12,505 bases of DNA from Peptococcaceae bacterium UBA7185. GTDB taxonomy: Bacteria > Bacillota > Peptococcia > Peptococcales > Peptococcaceae. A program made the translations under genes and the position numbers. Below the pieces are notes generated by a model. That model did not search any database. It was not told the DNA's origin and worked only from the letters and a program-made list of their open reading frames with translations. The stretch's first letter is position 1; each line of letters starts with the position of its first letter. Shown one piece after another: positions 5,411-12,505 of the stretch. The DNA lies in NCBI GenBank assembly GCA_002491065.1, contig DKVF01000071.1, positions 10,743 to 23,247 of the forward strand, in the 5' to 3' direction.

Positions 5411-7714
5411 CTACAGCAATTCTTTTTTCACCAATTGCTGACCCATTTTCTGAGAGCCCAATACCCACAACAAATCATCTACATTCAAAATAAAGTTGGG
5501 ACTCAGATTCAGCATAGGCAGCATGCCCCGCTCTATGCCAATAAGACAGGCGCTCCAATTAGATTTAATCCCCGAATCTCGAATACTGCTGCCCACAAGA
5601 GAAGAACCTTTTTTTACAGTCACTGCGTAAGCAAACAGCTGCTGATCCTCATGCCACTGATCCTGATTGTCAATAAATTGATGCAGCGACACAGTGGTTT
5701 CTCCGCTCTCCACCAAAAGATTCCGTTGTCTGCACATTAAAGAAAAATTCTCTAAAGCCTTCTCGGTCCCTAAAATATACAAGCGGTCCCCTGCCAGAAT
5801 CTGTTCATCGCCCTCCGGTATATTAATATGTTTCCGGCCCCGCAGAATTTTGATGACGGTTATCTGCATGACGCGGCCCCATTGTAAATCCTTGAGCTCT
5901 TTATCAGCAGCGGCGCAGTCTGCCGTACAGAGAAAAGAGGCAACCTGAAGCTGTTCATCCAACCAGTGATGGGACTTGCCGATTTCTGTATTTCGCAATT
6001 CCTGAAGTTTTTTCTCATTGAAATTGGTCAAGAACCGCGCTTCCATTTCCAAATACCGGCCAATCAGCCAGTCGGAACGGGAAAGCAGAAAAATAACAGG
6101 TACTGCCACCAGCACCAGCAGCCAGCTGGGGATGGGGAACATCAGCACCATAGGGCGAATGACCAGAAAAACAGTCACAGCCGTACGCAGACCCACTAAC
6201 AGCATCAAGGGCAAATGATTGGCAAAACTTTGCAACCATAATGCTGTAAAATAACGTTTACGGAAAATCATCATCGGCGGCAAAAGAGGCGCCATAACCA
6301 CATAAATCGCAACGCAGGTCAACACTGCCGCGATTGTCTTATTGGATAATACATCCGTCAAGGCAGGCCATAACAGCAACCGTCCTATTTCACTGATCCC
6401 CAAGAGCAAAACACCGTAAATCAGAAAACTGACTCCATAGCCTTTCAAAAATGCCTGCCAATCAGGATTTTTGGGTTGCGTGTCCACAGCATTTTTTTCA
6501 TCCTTATAGCGTTTTACTTTTTCCTGCCATACCTTAGGTACAAATTTTTTCAGCGTTGCACAAATCCCGTCGGAGCTGCGAATAAGATATGGCGTCGTAA
6601 ATGTGGTAACTACTGACACTGCTACAATAACTGGATACAAGAAATCACTGGTCACGCCCAGACTGATACCCAGTGTAGCGATAATAAAAGAAAACTCTCC
6701 AATCTGTGTCTGGCTAGTAGCCCCATACACAGCCGTTTTCAAATCTTCTCCGGCAACCAACATTCCCGCTGTCAATAAAATCATTTTTCCTACAATGGTT
6801 ACAACTGTCAAAATAAGAATAGGAATCAAATATTCCAACAGAAGAGATGGCACCACCATCAAGCCCACAGATACAAAAAATACTGCTCCAAACAAGTCCT
6901 TACATGGACCAACTAAATGCTCAATTCGCTCGCCATGTACCGTTCCCGCCATAATAGAGCCTGCCATAAAAGCGCCCAACGCCGAAGAAAAACCGATGGC
7001 GTCGGCCAGCCACACCATGCCGAAGCAAATACCCAAAGCACACACCAAAAGGGTTTCGTTGGTCATAAGATTTTGTGTTTTCTGCAAAAAAGATGGAATC
7101 AAATAAATACCCAAAAGCAGCCACACTACCAAATACATCATAAGCTTGGCAATGGTGCCAACCAATTCCAGACCGCTTACACCCTGACTGACAGAAATGG
7201 TGGACAATATTACCATCAGAAAAATCGCCACAATATCTTCAATCACCAAGGTACCGATGGTCAGCTTCGTAAATTTTTCTTCTTTTAATCCCAAATCCTC
7301 AATGGCTTTTATAGTAATCATTGTCGAGGACATAGAGAGCATACCGCCTAAAAAGATACTGTTCATCGTACTCCAGCCCATTGCAATGCCTACAATATAG
7401 CCCAGTATCATCATGCCGCCAATTTGCAATAAAGCGGAAATCACACCAGTATTCCCTACCGTAGCCAATTTGTGCAGACTAAATTCCAGCCCTAAACTGA
7501 ACATCAAGAAAATAACGCCGATCTCTGCCCACAAATTGATATTGTTGGCATCACCGATTGTAGGAACAAAACTGACCACCGGTCCAATGAGAAATCCCGC
7601 TAAGATATACCCGATTACCAATGGCTGATTGATTTTTTTACACAATAAGGTCGTCACACCGGCCACTACCAAAAGCAACGCCAAATCTGAAATTAATGTT
7701 GCCAAATGCCCCAT
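5411..7714 (-). CDS. CPA2-family cation:proton antiporter with two RCK_C-like domains
   Basis: This is a 767-residue membrane protein. I chose the ATG at 7714 (MGHLATLISDLALLL) for its AGAAGGGTGA ribosome binding site and because it opens on the first membrane helix; the frame is open 88 codons further upstream, but that part lies in the leader and a terminator. Residues 8-385 form a Na+/H+ exchanger (KefB/YbaL-like) transporter domain, with GLEFSL at 75-80 and LVIEDIVAIFL at 156-166. The E-D pair (159-160) in the ion-binding helix differs from the Q-D usual in KefC. About four more helices follow between 425 and 545. Two soluble TrkA_C/RCK_C-like domains come next, at about 590-655 (INIPEGDEQILAGDRLYILG) and 690-755 (VDDLLWVLG). 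No NAD-binding RCK_N domain is visible. It probably exchanges K+ or Na+ for H+ under ligand control; the ion is not certain. The gene stands alone between terminators. Confidence 0.9.
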   Translation of the reverse strand: MGHLATLISDLALLLVVAGVTTLLCKKINQPLVIGYILAGFLIGPVVSFVPTIGDANNINLWAEIGVIFLMFSLGLEFSLHKLATVGNTGVISALLQIGGMMILGYIVGIAMGWSTMNSIFLGGMLSMSSTMITIKAIEDLGLKEEKFTKLTIGTLVIEDIVAIFLMVILSTISVSQGVSGLELVGTIAKLMMYLVVWLLLGIYLIPSFLQKTQNLMTNETLLVCALGICFGMVWLADAIGFSSALGAFMAGSIMAGTVHGERIEHLVGPCKDLFGAVFFVSVGLMVVPSLLLEYLIPILILTVVTIVGKMILLTAGMLVAGEDLKTAVYGATSQTQIGEFSFIIATLGISLGVTSDFLYPVIVAVSVVTTFTTPYLIRSSDGICATLKKFVPKVWQEKVKRYKDEKNAVDTQPKNPDWQAFLKGYGVSFLIYGVLLLGISEIGRLLLWPALTDVLSNKTIAAVLTCVAIYVVMAPLLPPMMIFRKRYFTALWLQSFANHLPLMLLVGLRTAVTVFLVIRPMVLMFPIPSWLLVLVAVPVIFLLSRSDWLIGRYLEMEARFLTNFNEKKLQELRNTEIGKSHHWLDEQLQVASFLCTADCAAADKELKDLQWGRVMQITVIKILRGRKHINIPEGDEQILAGDRLYILGTEKALENFSLMCRQRNLLVESGETTVSLHQFIDNQDQWHEDQQLFAYAVTVKKGSSLVGSSIRDSGIKSNWSACLIGIERGMLPMLNLSPNFILNVDDLLWVLGSQKMGQQLVKKELL

Positions 7715-7754
7715 ACACTCACCCTTCTCTGTCAAAAATAGTCTCTTTTTGTTA

Positions 7755-7760
7755 ATTATA
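7755..7760 (-). promoter_or_regulatory. Candidate -10 box for the antiporter gene
   Basis: A perfect TATAAT lies on the minus strand 41 bases before the start codon, in the AT-rich gap after the upstream terminator. No good -35 is seen 16-18 bases upstream (GGATTT at best), so the promoter may be weak or need an activator. Confidence 0.45.
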
Positions 7761-7834
7761 TTCGTGAATTTATTTTGAAATCCCTTTTCCTTTATAAAAT
7801 TTTTCACAAAGTCTGAAAATGCATGAAAACTAAT

Positions 7835-7876
7835 CAAAAAGCCACAAAGCTGTGAGCAACGCTCACCTGCTTTGTG
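7835..7876 (-). terminator. Intrinsic terminator of the GDPD-hydrolase-trmO-PepSY unit
   Basis: On the minus strand CACAAAGC (7876-7869) pairs with GCTTTGTG (7850-7843). After a small internal loop GTGAGC pairs with GCTCAC around a GTT loop. The 14 paired bases are followed by GCTTTTTG. It sits about 46 bases past the PepSY stop codon and is one of the strongest hairpins in the window. Confidence 0.92.
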
Positions 7877-7922
7877 ACCCTGATTCTTCCCTACTGCACG
7901 TTTTGCAGAAACTATGCTTGTT

Positions 7923-8519
7923 CTAGCGTCTTTTCTGTTCCGATTCCAATACCTGGCCGGTGCTGCCGCTGATTTCATATTCGTAATGATGTTCTTCTGT
8001 CATCAGTTCAATTTCATAAACTGCCGCGCCGTCGTCCTCCGTCAGATGCTGTTTCCAAACCTGCGCATCCTCCGCCTTTAGCTGGGCATGCTGCAGTGCA
8101 GCAGCTACTGCTTCCCCATAAGAAATCTTTGCCTGCTGTTCAGCGGCAGAGCGCAAATAGTTCGTCTGCTTTTGCTCTAACACTGCGCCGTCGTTCCCGT
8201 CCAACTCATATTCGTATTCATGCTCACCGACTACTATTTCTACCTCATAAATCAATCTGCTACCATCTTTGTCCAGTTCCACTGAGAAATCCTCCACAGC
8301 GCTGCGCTCTGTCCCTGCCTCTGTGCAGCTGATCTGCAGCGCTTCCTCATGAGAAATCCCTGCTTCGCTCCGTTCTTCCCCTGCTGCCTTGTTTTGCTCC
8401 ACAGACTGCTGTGGCGCACTGTCCTGCTGATTTTTTGAGTTTGACTGCGTCGTACAGCCTCCCATTACCAAGCCCAGTAATAACAATGCCGCCAAACATT
8501 TCATCGCTTGCTTCTTCAT
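7923..8519 (-). CDS. Lipoprotein with two PepSY domains
   Basis: This 198-residue predicted lipoprotein opens with a basic, hydrophobic signal (MKKQAMKCLAALLLLGLVMG) and a lipobox-like VMGGC, so Cys22 would be lipidated and the protein anchored outside the membrane. A Gln/Ser-rich linker (about 23-54) leads to two PepSY repeats at about 55-118 and 132-198. Both share YE(V/I)E, then H.YEYE(L/I), a short turn with G, and VLE near the end. PepSY domains occur in protease propeptides and as stand-alone envelope proteins, often of unknown role; inhibition of proteases is proposed for some. The frame is open 27 codons upstream, but the ATG at 8519 has the better-spaced GAGAGGA. It is the last gene before a strong terminator and 64 bases after trmO. 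Confidence 0.85.
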   Translation of the reverse strand: MKKQAMKCLAALLLLGLVMGGCTTQSNSKNQQDSAPQQSVEQNKAAGEERSEAGISHEEALQISCTEAGTERSAVEDFSVELDKDGSRLIYEVEIVVGEHEYEYELDGNDGAVLEQKQTNYLRSAAEQQAKISYGEAVAAALQHAQLKAEDAQVWKQHLTEDDGAAVYEIELMTEEHHYEYEISGSTGQVLESEQKRR

Positions 8520-8571
8520 CCGATCCATCCTCTCATTTTTTATTCTCTTATTCTTCTTCTCCAAACACATT

Positions 8572-8580
8572 TTTATACCA
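8572..8580 (-). promoter_or_regulatory. Possible extended -10 promoter before the PepSY gene
   Basis: In the 64-base gap after trmO the minus strand reads TGGTATAAA, an extended -10 form (TG, one base, TATAAA). No -35 is recognisable upstream. A start near 8565 would give a 45-base leader and let the lipoprotein be expressed apart from the genes before it. Confidence 0.35.
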
Positions 8581-8583
8581 AAT

Positions 8584-9276
8584 TTATGTTTTCTCCCCAT
8601 CCTGCCCTGCTGCTTCCACCGCCGTCACAGACAGTACGTTTTCCTGTACCCGAAAACAAATATTCTGCACCCCAAACTTCAGACCATAGATTCGCTGAGG
8701 ATCATTTTGATATGCAGGCCGAGGGTCCTGCGCCAGAACTCCCAACAGCGCCTCCTGTTTGTCCAAGGGAATCTTTGCCAACAGTTCCTCAGGAATTTCC
8801 ACCTGTAAGCCATACGCTGCACAAGCGTCAGAAAATCCACCTATTGCCTCTGGATGGCTGTCTGTAAATGGAAGATAGGGTTTGATATCATAGATAGGCG
8901 TGCCATCCAATAAATCCGCACCGGAAATATACAGCACAGGACCGAATTGTTCCTCTACTGCAATTTTCTCCAGCCTCACTGAGGATAAGCCAATGGGATT
9001 GGGCCGATAAGGTGAACGCGTGGCAAACACGCCCAACCGTTGATTTCCCCCCAAGCGGGGAGGCCGCACAGTGGGCGACCAGGTTTCCCGTATTGCCTGA
9101 GAAAACTGCCACAGCAGCCAAATATGAGAATAGCCCTCCAAGCCGCGCACCGCCTCTGCTACGCGATACTCTGGCTCAAACACAATCTTCCCTGTTAAAG
9201 ACGCTACCAAACCGCTTTGTCGCGGTACACCAAACTTTTCCGGAAAATCCGTATGAATTTTTGCAATCACTTTCAC
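8584..9276 (-). CDS. trmO: tRNA (adenine(37)-N6)-methyltransferase TrmO
   Basis: TrmO (TsaA/YaeB family) uses S-adenosylmethionine to methylate t6A at position 37 of certain tRNAs, giving m6t6A next to the anticodon. The protein is 230 residues, close to the usual full-length bacterial form. It has the typical N-terminal beta-barrel start (KVIAKIHTDFPEKFGVPRQ) and YSHIWLLWQF (49-58). The family hallmark RSPYRPNPIGLSSV lies at 87-100 and DLLDGTPIYDIKPYLPF at 121-137. A C-terminal domain (about 140-225) includes DPRPAYQNDP. The start is a GTG at 9276 with AAGGAG 8 bases upstream; the frame extends 11 codons further without a better site. It lies 77 bases after the hydrolase gene and before the PepSY gene, with no functional link to either that I can see. 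Confidence 0.95.
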   Translation of the reverse strand: MKVIAKIHTDFPEKFGVPRQSGLVASLTGKIVFEPEYRVAEAVRGLEGYSHIWLLWQFSQAIRETWSPTVRPPRLGGNQRLGVFATRSPYRPNPIGLSSVRLEKIAVEEQFGPVLYISGADLLDGTPIYDIKPYLPFTDSHPEAIGGFSDACAAYGLQVEIPEELLAKIPLDKQEALLGVLAQDPRPAYQNDPQRIYGLKFGVQNICFRVQENVLSVTAVEAAGQDGEKT

Positions 9277-9353
9277 GGAAAGCACTCCTTCCTCTTTCCC
9301 ATTACACACTCCACATAAAACAGTGCTGCCCTATAAAGTCAGCTCACGGTTGT

Positions 9354-10007
9354 TTACTCTGGTACAGTGGTATCCTGCGCTACCGCTGCCCTCACCTGCT
9401 GCGCCAGCTGTGGCCTTCGTTCTTCATCATATTGCGCAAATTCTGCCAATGTCCATAGCTGCGCGCCAATGCGCTCCATATCCGCCAAATTCGCCTGTTG
9501 AATTTCTGCCGTTTGAGAGGAACAGCATTCAGGCAAAACGATCACATTATAATCCAACGCAATGGCATCATAACAAGTGGTGCGCACGCAGTTAGGCGTC
9601 GTTGTCCCAATCAAAACTACCGTTTCAACCCTCAAACGGCGCAACAGTAAATCTAATTCTGTTTGAAAAAAAGCGCTCCAACGCGGTTTTGTCAATGTAT
9701 AATCACCGGGCTGTGCTTTCATGCCCTCTGGCATTTCACAGCTGCACGCACCTGTACTGCCCGGCAGCATAGCTTTACCGCCTTCTACCCAGCTATGATA
9801 ACGAGTGGCTTCCACATCGCTGCCGTTTCCGCGATAGACACGATTAACCAAAAAAACAGGAATTCCCTTTTTTCTCGCTAATGTCATAGCCTTAGTACAG
9901 GCAGGCACTGTGCTTTGTGCATGTGCGATGCAGTGTGCAGACTGCGCATCCACAAACCCCCGCTCCATATCAATGACAATCAATGCAGATTTTGTTGTAT
10001 TTTTCAT
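9354..10007 (-). CDS. Cysteine hydrolase, isochorismatase family
   Basis: This 217-residue cytoplasmic protein has the isochorismatase-like fold. The expected triad is visible: Asp13 in ALIVIDMERGFVD, Lys107 in TLTKPRWSAFF and Cys140 in GTTTPNCVRTTCYDA. The family includes nicotinamidases, isochorismatases, N-carbamoyl-amidases and ureidoacrylate or biuret-type hydrolases. The metal-binding D.H..H pattern of nicotinamidases (PncA) is not evident, and no siderophore genes are near, so the substrate is unknown; an amide or carbamoyl compound is likeliest. The ATG at 10007 has an AGGAGGG site 5 bases upstream. Only 24 bases separate it from the upstream phosphodiesterase gene, so the two are almost surely co-transcribed. 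The length fits the family; the last 30 residues or so are a variable tail. Confidence 0.9.
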   Translation of the reverse strand: MKNTTKSALIVIDMERGFVDAQSAHCIAHAQSTVPACTKAMTLARKKGIPVFLVNRVYRGNGSDVEATRYHSWVEGGKAMLPGSTGACSCEMPEGMKAQPGDYTLTKPRWSAFFQTELDLLLRRLRVETVVLIGTTTPNCVRTTCYDAIALDYNVIVLPECCSSQTAEIQQANLADMERIGAQLWTLAEFAQYDEERRPQLAQQVRAAVAQDTTVPE

Positions 10008-10031
10008 CTTACCCTCCTGTTTGTCCTTCTG

Positions 10032-11687
10032 TTATTGATATAACCCTTGTGCAATCTCCAGCAATTCCTCCCGCTGTACCTCTGTTGCCTTGCTCCCCTT
10101 CGGCAGTAAAATCAGATAACCATTTTCCTGAATACACTCCCGTCCTGTCAGCTCTGTATACACCTGGCCATCACCAATAGCGCGGTTGCGGTAAAGCTGA
10201 ATTGTCGATTTTAATATCGGGATATTCTTGCGATAAGATTTTGTCGTGCCGCGAATGCCAATCTGATATTGCTTTCCTCCGTATTTCACATCTAGCGCCT
10301 TGGTGGTCCCATTCATCTGCGCACTGGAAGCCCCTAAGGCAATTGCCGTATCTGACATCGCAGTATAGATATTTCCGCTGCTGTCGGCAGCAATAGCTGG
10401 CAATAGCGTGCTTCCGCTGAGATACAGCCCGGTACGGCCGTTATTATAATATACCGCACTGCCCAACCGCGCAAAAAAACTTTTCTCTGCCAATTGCTGC
10501 GTTGACGGCGCATAATTCTGCATTGCCGCTGAAAAATCACTCAAAGATGTAAACTGATCCAGGATATATTGGCACTGCTTCGTTGCCAGCAACACGCTGT
10601 TTTTATCCTTCCAAATCAAATAACTTTTCGTGGCTACATGCTGTCCCGTGCCATTATACAAGCGCGCCGTAATGACATGCTGTCCTGTAGCAATATGAGA
10701 GATATCTGTCTTTAACACCTTATTGAGATCCCCCTGGGCCAGCAATTCCCCTTTAATGTAGTAAGCCACACTGCCTTTCCTGTTGCTGCTGCGCATATTG
10801 AGCTTCAGCTGGCCTTGCTGCAATTCCACCGACAGCAGCTGCTCATTGTTATTGCTTCGTGCCAAATAATACTGCCAGCCTGGATAGGTTACTTCCTCTG
10901 GCAATAAGTTATCACTATAAATGCCATACGCACCGGCATTCAACGCTGTAACTGTCTGTTTCAGAGTATTCACCGTATGCATATACACAGCAATCCCATA
11001 GCTCTGCAAGGCTTTCGCCAAACCTGTATTGGCCAAATCCACAGACATTGTCACTGCATAAATGCCCTTTTCCTGCACAAACTTGGCCAGGTAAGCACTG
11101 TTTCGCTCACTGGGCATTTTGTATAAAGTGAGGATGATTTGCTGATATCCCAGCTTATTTACTGCTTCCCATTCATCATATTGATAAATTTGCGGAATAA
11201 TCTGCTTTACCACTTGGGGATATTTTTTCTGAATAAAAGTCAAAATTTCCACATTACTTTCCTTGGTATCTGTAATGATGTGTACCTGAGGATGCTGCTG
11301 CAAAATTTCTGCCAACTTTTCCATTGTCAGCGGCGTATAGTTGTTCAAAACCTTGCATTGCTGATATCGGGCAAAGGATACCGACTTATTCTGTCCCACT
11401 CCCAAATAATAAGATGCCGAGCTTTCCCAATCATGAATCATGGCAATTTCTCCATCAGTGGTAAAGGCCATATCCACTTCTATATACTGATACCCATTGG
11501 CAATGGCTTGCTCTAACGCTTCCAGTGAATTGGTGACCGTTTCCCCACGAACAGCACCGCAGCCATGCGCAATCACGCGGGGATAAGAAGCGGCCTGCGC
11601 ACTTTGCGCAGATTGCAACCAAAATAAAACGCCGCATAGCAATGAAAGCATAATGACCAATATCCATCTTTTTTTCTGTAAAACCAT
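10032..11687 (-). CDS. Secreted glycerophosphodiester phosphodiesterase with a long C-terminal extension
   Basis: This 551-residue exported protein starts with a basic, hydrophobic signal sequence and a likely AQA-A cleavage site near residue 32. Residues 36-262 form a GDPD TIM barrel with the expected catalytic residues: His41 (VIAHGCG), Glu70 and Asp72 (YIEVDM), His85 (IAMIHDWE), then IITDTKE (137-143) and GIYSDN (255-260). These enzymes cleave glycerophosphodiesters to glycerol-3-phosphate and an alcohol, so a role in lipid or teichoic-type headgroup turnover outside the membrane is likely. HRG is replaced by HGC, as in some Firmicute members. The remaining 290 residues are not part of the barrel. 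They show a beta-rich segment (about 270-360) and a stalk-like part (about 405-530) with PAIAADSSGNIYTAMSDTA and NGYLILLP. The start has GAGGA 4-5 bases upstream. It is first in a four-gene unit. Confidence 0.9.
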   Translation of the reverse strand: MVLQKKRWILVIMLSLLCGVLFWLQSAQSAQAASYPRVIAHGCGAVRGETVTNSLEALEQAIANGYQYIEVDMAFTTDGEIAMIHDWESSASYYLGVGQNKSVSFARYQQCKVLNNYTPLTMEKLAEILQQHPQVHIITDTKESNVEILTFIQKKYPQVVKQIIPQIYQYDEWEAVNKLGYQQIILTLYKMPSERNSAYLAKFVQEKGIYAVTMSVDLANTGLAKALQSYGIAVYMHTVNTLKQTVTALNAGAYGIYSDNLLPEEVTYPGWQYYLARSNNNEQLLSVELQQGQLKLNMRSSNRKGSVAYYIKGELLAQGDLNKVLKTDISHIATGQHVITARLYNGTGQHVATKSYLIWKDKNSVLLATKQCQYILDQFTSLSDFSAAMQNYAPSTQQLAEKSFFARLGSAVYYNNGRTGLYLSGSTLLPAIAADSSGNIYTAMSDTAIALGASSAQMNGTTKALDVKYGGKQYQIGIRGTTKSYRKNIPILKSTIQLYRNRAIGDGQVYTELTGRECIQENGYLILLPKGSKATEVQREELLEIAQGLYQ

Positions 11688-11740
11688 GTTGTCCTCGACT
11701 TCCTTCTGTCAAAAAAATTTGCAAAATATCCTTTTATCGA

Positions 11741-11770
11741 ATTATCGACACCAGGCAGCTGCACCGTCCA
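11741..11770 (-). promoter_or_regulatory. Candidate promoter of the GDPD operon
   Basis: On the minus strand TGGACG (-35, 11770-11765) and GATAAT (-10, 11746-11741) are 18 bases apart, giving a leader of about 50 bases. The -10 sits in a short direct repeat (TCGATAATTCGATAA). The boxes are only fair matches. The rest of the 277-base gap up to the remnant gene is AT-rich with frequent stops in all frames. Confidence 0.35.
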
Positions 11771-11964
11771 CATTACTCCCCGCCCGTCCTGTCGCCATTC
11801 AGTGTACCATTTTCAGAAAGCAAAATCAAGAGTTGTATGCTCTCCGCTATTGATAAAGCATAACAATCTATTCTTCTATTTTTTCACACGACAACCAACA
11901 AATATCCTACTTTCGATTTTTACAGGAACAAAAAATATTATTTTCCGTCTATCGTATTGACTGA

Positions 11965-12387
11965 CAGAATAGATGGCAAAATATACAATATAACCTTTAT
12001 CTCAATTTTGCTCAAAAAATAAGCCGTGAAGGAATATCCTCAAATGAAAAAATCGGCACTGTAATCATTCCACTTCGGCAAACCAGCGAGGCATTGGGAT
12101 ACAAAGTTGATTGGAACGCTGAAACTATGTCTATTACCATTGATGACGGCTACATTCAAAAAGCCACTTTATATAATAAAACAGCTATTGCAACTTTTGA
12201 GGGCAAACTGCAAATCATTGACATGAGCCGTGAAATCAAAAATACAGTTGCAACGACAATTCATGATGGCTACACTTACGTCCCTATGGAGTTTTTCGTG
12301 GAATTTCTTAATGATATAACCATTGAAAATAATGTGATTAAAATTGCACCGAGCAAAGCCGAACTGTGTACTATAAATATGGAATAA
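11965..12387 (+). pseudogene. 5'-truncated stalk-domain (copper amine oxidase N-terminal-like) gene
   Basis: This plus-strand frame is open from just after a TGA at 11962 to a TAA at 12385, 140 codons. It encodes two halves typical of exported stalk or copper amine oxidase N-terminal-like proteins. The first is VIIPLRQTSEALGYKVDW followed by SITIDDG, near codons 33-58. The second is DGYTYVPMEFFVEFLND followed by VIKIAP, near codons 101-128. The conserved IPLR segment starts at 12067, but no ATG or GTG lies upstream in frame. The first usable codon, a TTG at 12094, would begin inside the domain. No signal peptide is present, though these proteins are normally exported. It therefore looks like the 3' remnant of a longer gene. 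A possible TTGACT box at 11957 is probably chance. An unusual start codon or an assembly error remain alternatives. Confidence 0.65.
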
Positions 12388-12457
12388 CAAAACGCTTTCA
12401 TTTTTAGAATCTATGCCGACTAGATAAATTGTCATTTTCATTTTTGAGATAAGCATG

Positions 12458-12482
12458 CAACACGAAATACAACACGAAAATA
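12458..12482. repeat. Short tandem repeat in the right-end gap
   Basis: CAACACGAAATA is followed at once by CAACACGAAAATA, two copies of a 12-base unit with one extra A in the second. It lies in the 118 bases after the remnant gene, where I see no gene, promoter or terminator. Confidence 0.55.
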
Positions 12483-12505
12483 ACGGTTCTACAATAAATG
12501 TTGGG

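Noticed and set aside
6603..7106. Plus-strand open frame of 167 codons inside the antiporter gene
   Set aside because: It is antisense to well-conserved membrane helices and its lack of stops follows from the codon use of the real gene.
12020..12064. Plus-strand ATG at 12044 with an AAGGA upstream, possibly the lost start of the stalk-domain gene
   Set aside because: It is out of frame with the stalk motifs and reaches a TAA after six codons.
12169..12456. Minus-strand open frame of 95 codons over the stalk-domain remnant
   Set aside because: The plus strand carries clear stalk-repeat motifs, whereas the minus frame shows none.
1..12505. CRISPR arrays, insertion sequences, tRNA or rRNA genes, phage or defence genes
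   Set aside because: No regularly spaced repeats, transposase motifs, inverted-repeat ends or RNA-gene signatures were seen on either strand.

Overview
The window is an ordinary, densely packed chromosomal segment from a low-to-mid-GC Firmicute. T-box control of pheST, strong AAGGAGGT-type ribosome binding sites, AT-rich sigma-A-like promoters and stalk-type (copper amine oxidase N-terminal-like) repeats all point that way. An anaerobic member of the Negativicutes or Clostridia, possibly Negativicutes, is an inference from general protein character. Every intact gene is on the minus strand, so transcription runs from right to left. The only plus-strand coding sequence is a decayed fragment at the right end.

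Layout, left to right. Positions 1-483 hold the start of a ferrous-iron uptake unit: two tandem feoA-type genes, the second cut by the window edge, behind a TTGACA/TAAAGT promoter. Positions 649-1290 hold a monocistronic two-CBS-domain protein with a clear terminator. Positions 1426-5236 hold the pheS-pheT operon for both subunits of phenylalanyl-tRNA synthetase, preceded by a T-box riboswitch with a UUC (Phe) specifier and an extended -10 promoter. Positions 5341-7760 hold a monocistronic CPA2-type cation:proton antiporter with two C-terminal RCK_C (TrkA_C)-like domains and its own terminator. Positions 7835-11770 look like a four-gene run, in transcription order: a secreted glycerophosphodiester phosphodiesterase with a long C-terminal extension, a cysteine hydrolase of the isochorismatase family, the tRNA m6t6A37 methyltransferase TrmO, and a two-PepSY lipoprotein. 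A strong hairpin terminator closes it. Positions 11965-12387 hold a 5'-truncated stalk-domain gene on the plus strand, followed by an AT-rich tail with a small tandem repeat.

The units are functionally separate: iron uptake, nucleotide sensing, aminoacylation, ion homeostasis, and envelope or phospholipid metabolism. The one possible link between units is that paired CBS domains and RCK_C domains are both ligand-binding modules that serve as c-di-AMP receptors in some Firmicutes, which is an inference only. I saw no CRISPR array, insertion sequence, prophage, toxin-antitoxin or defence genes. I found no convincing new multi-gene system. The items most worth a second look are the uncharacterised C-terminal half of the secreted phosphodiesterase, the stalk-domain gene remnant, and the mixed GDPD-hydrolase-trmO-PepSY operon.
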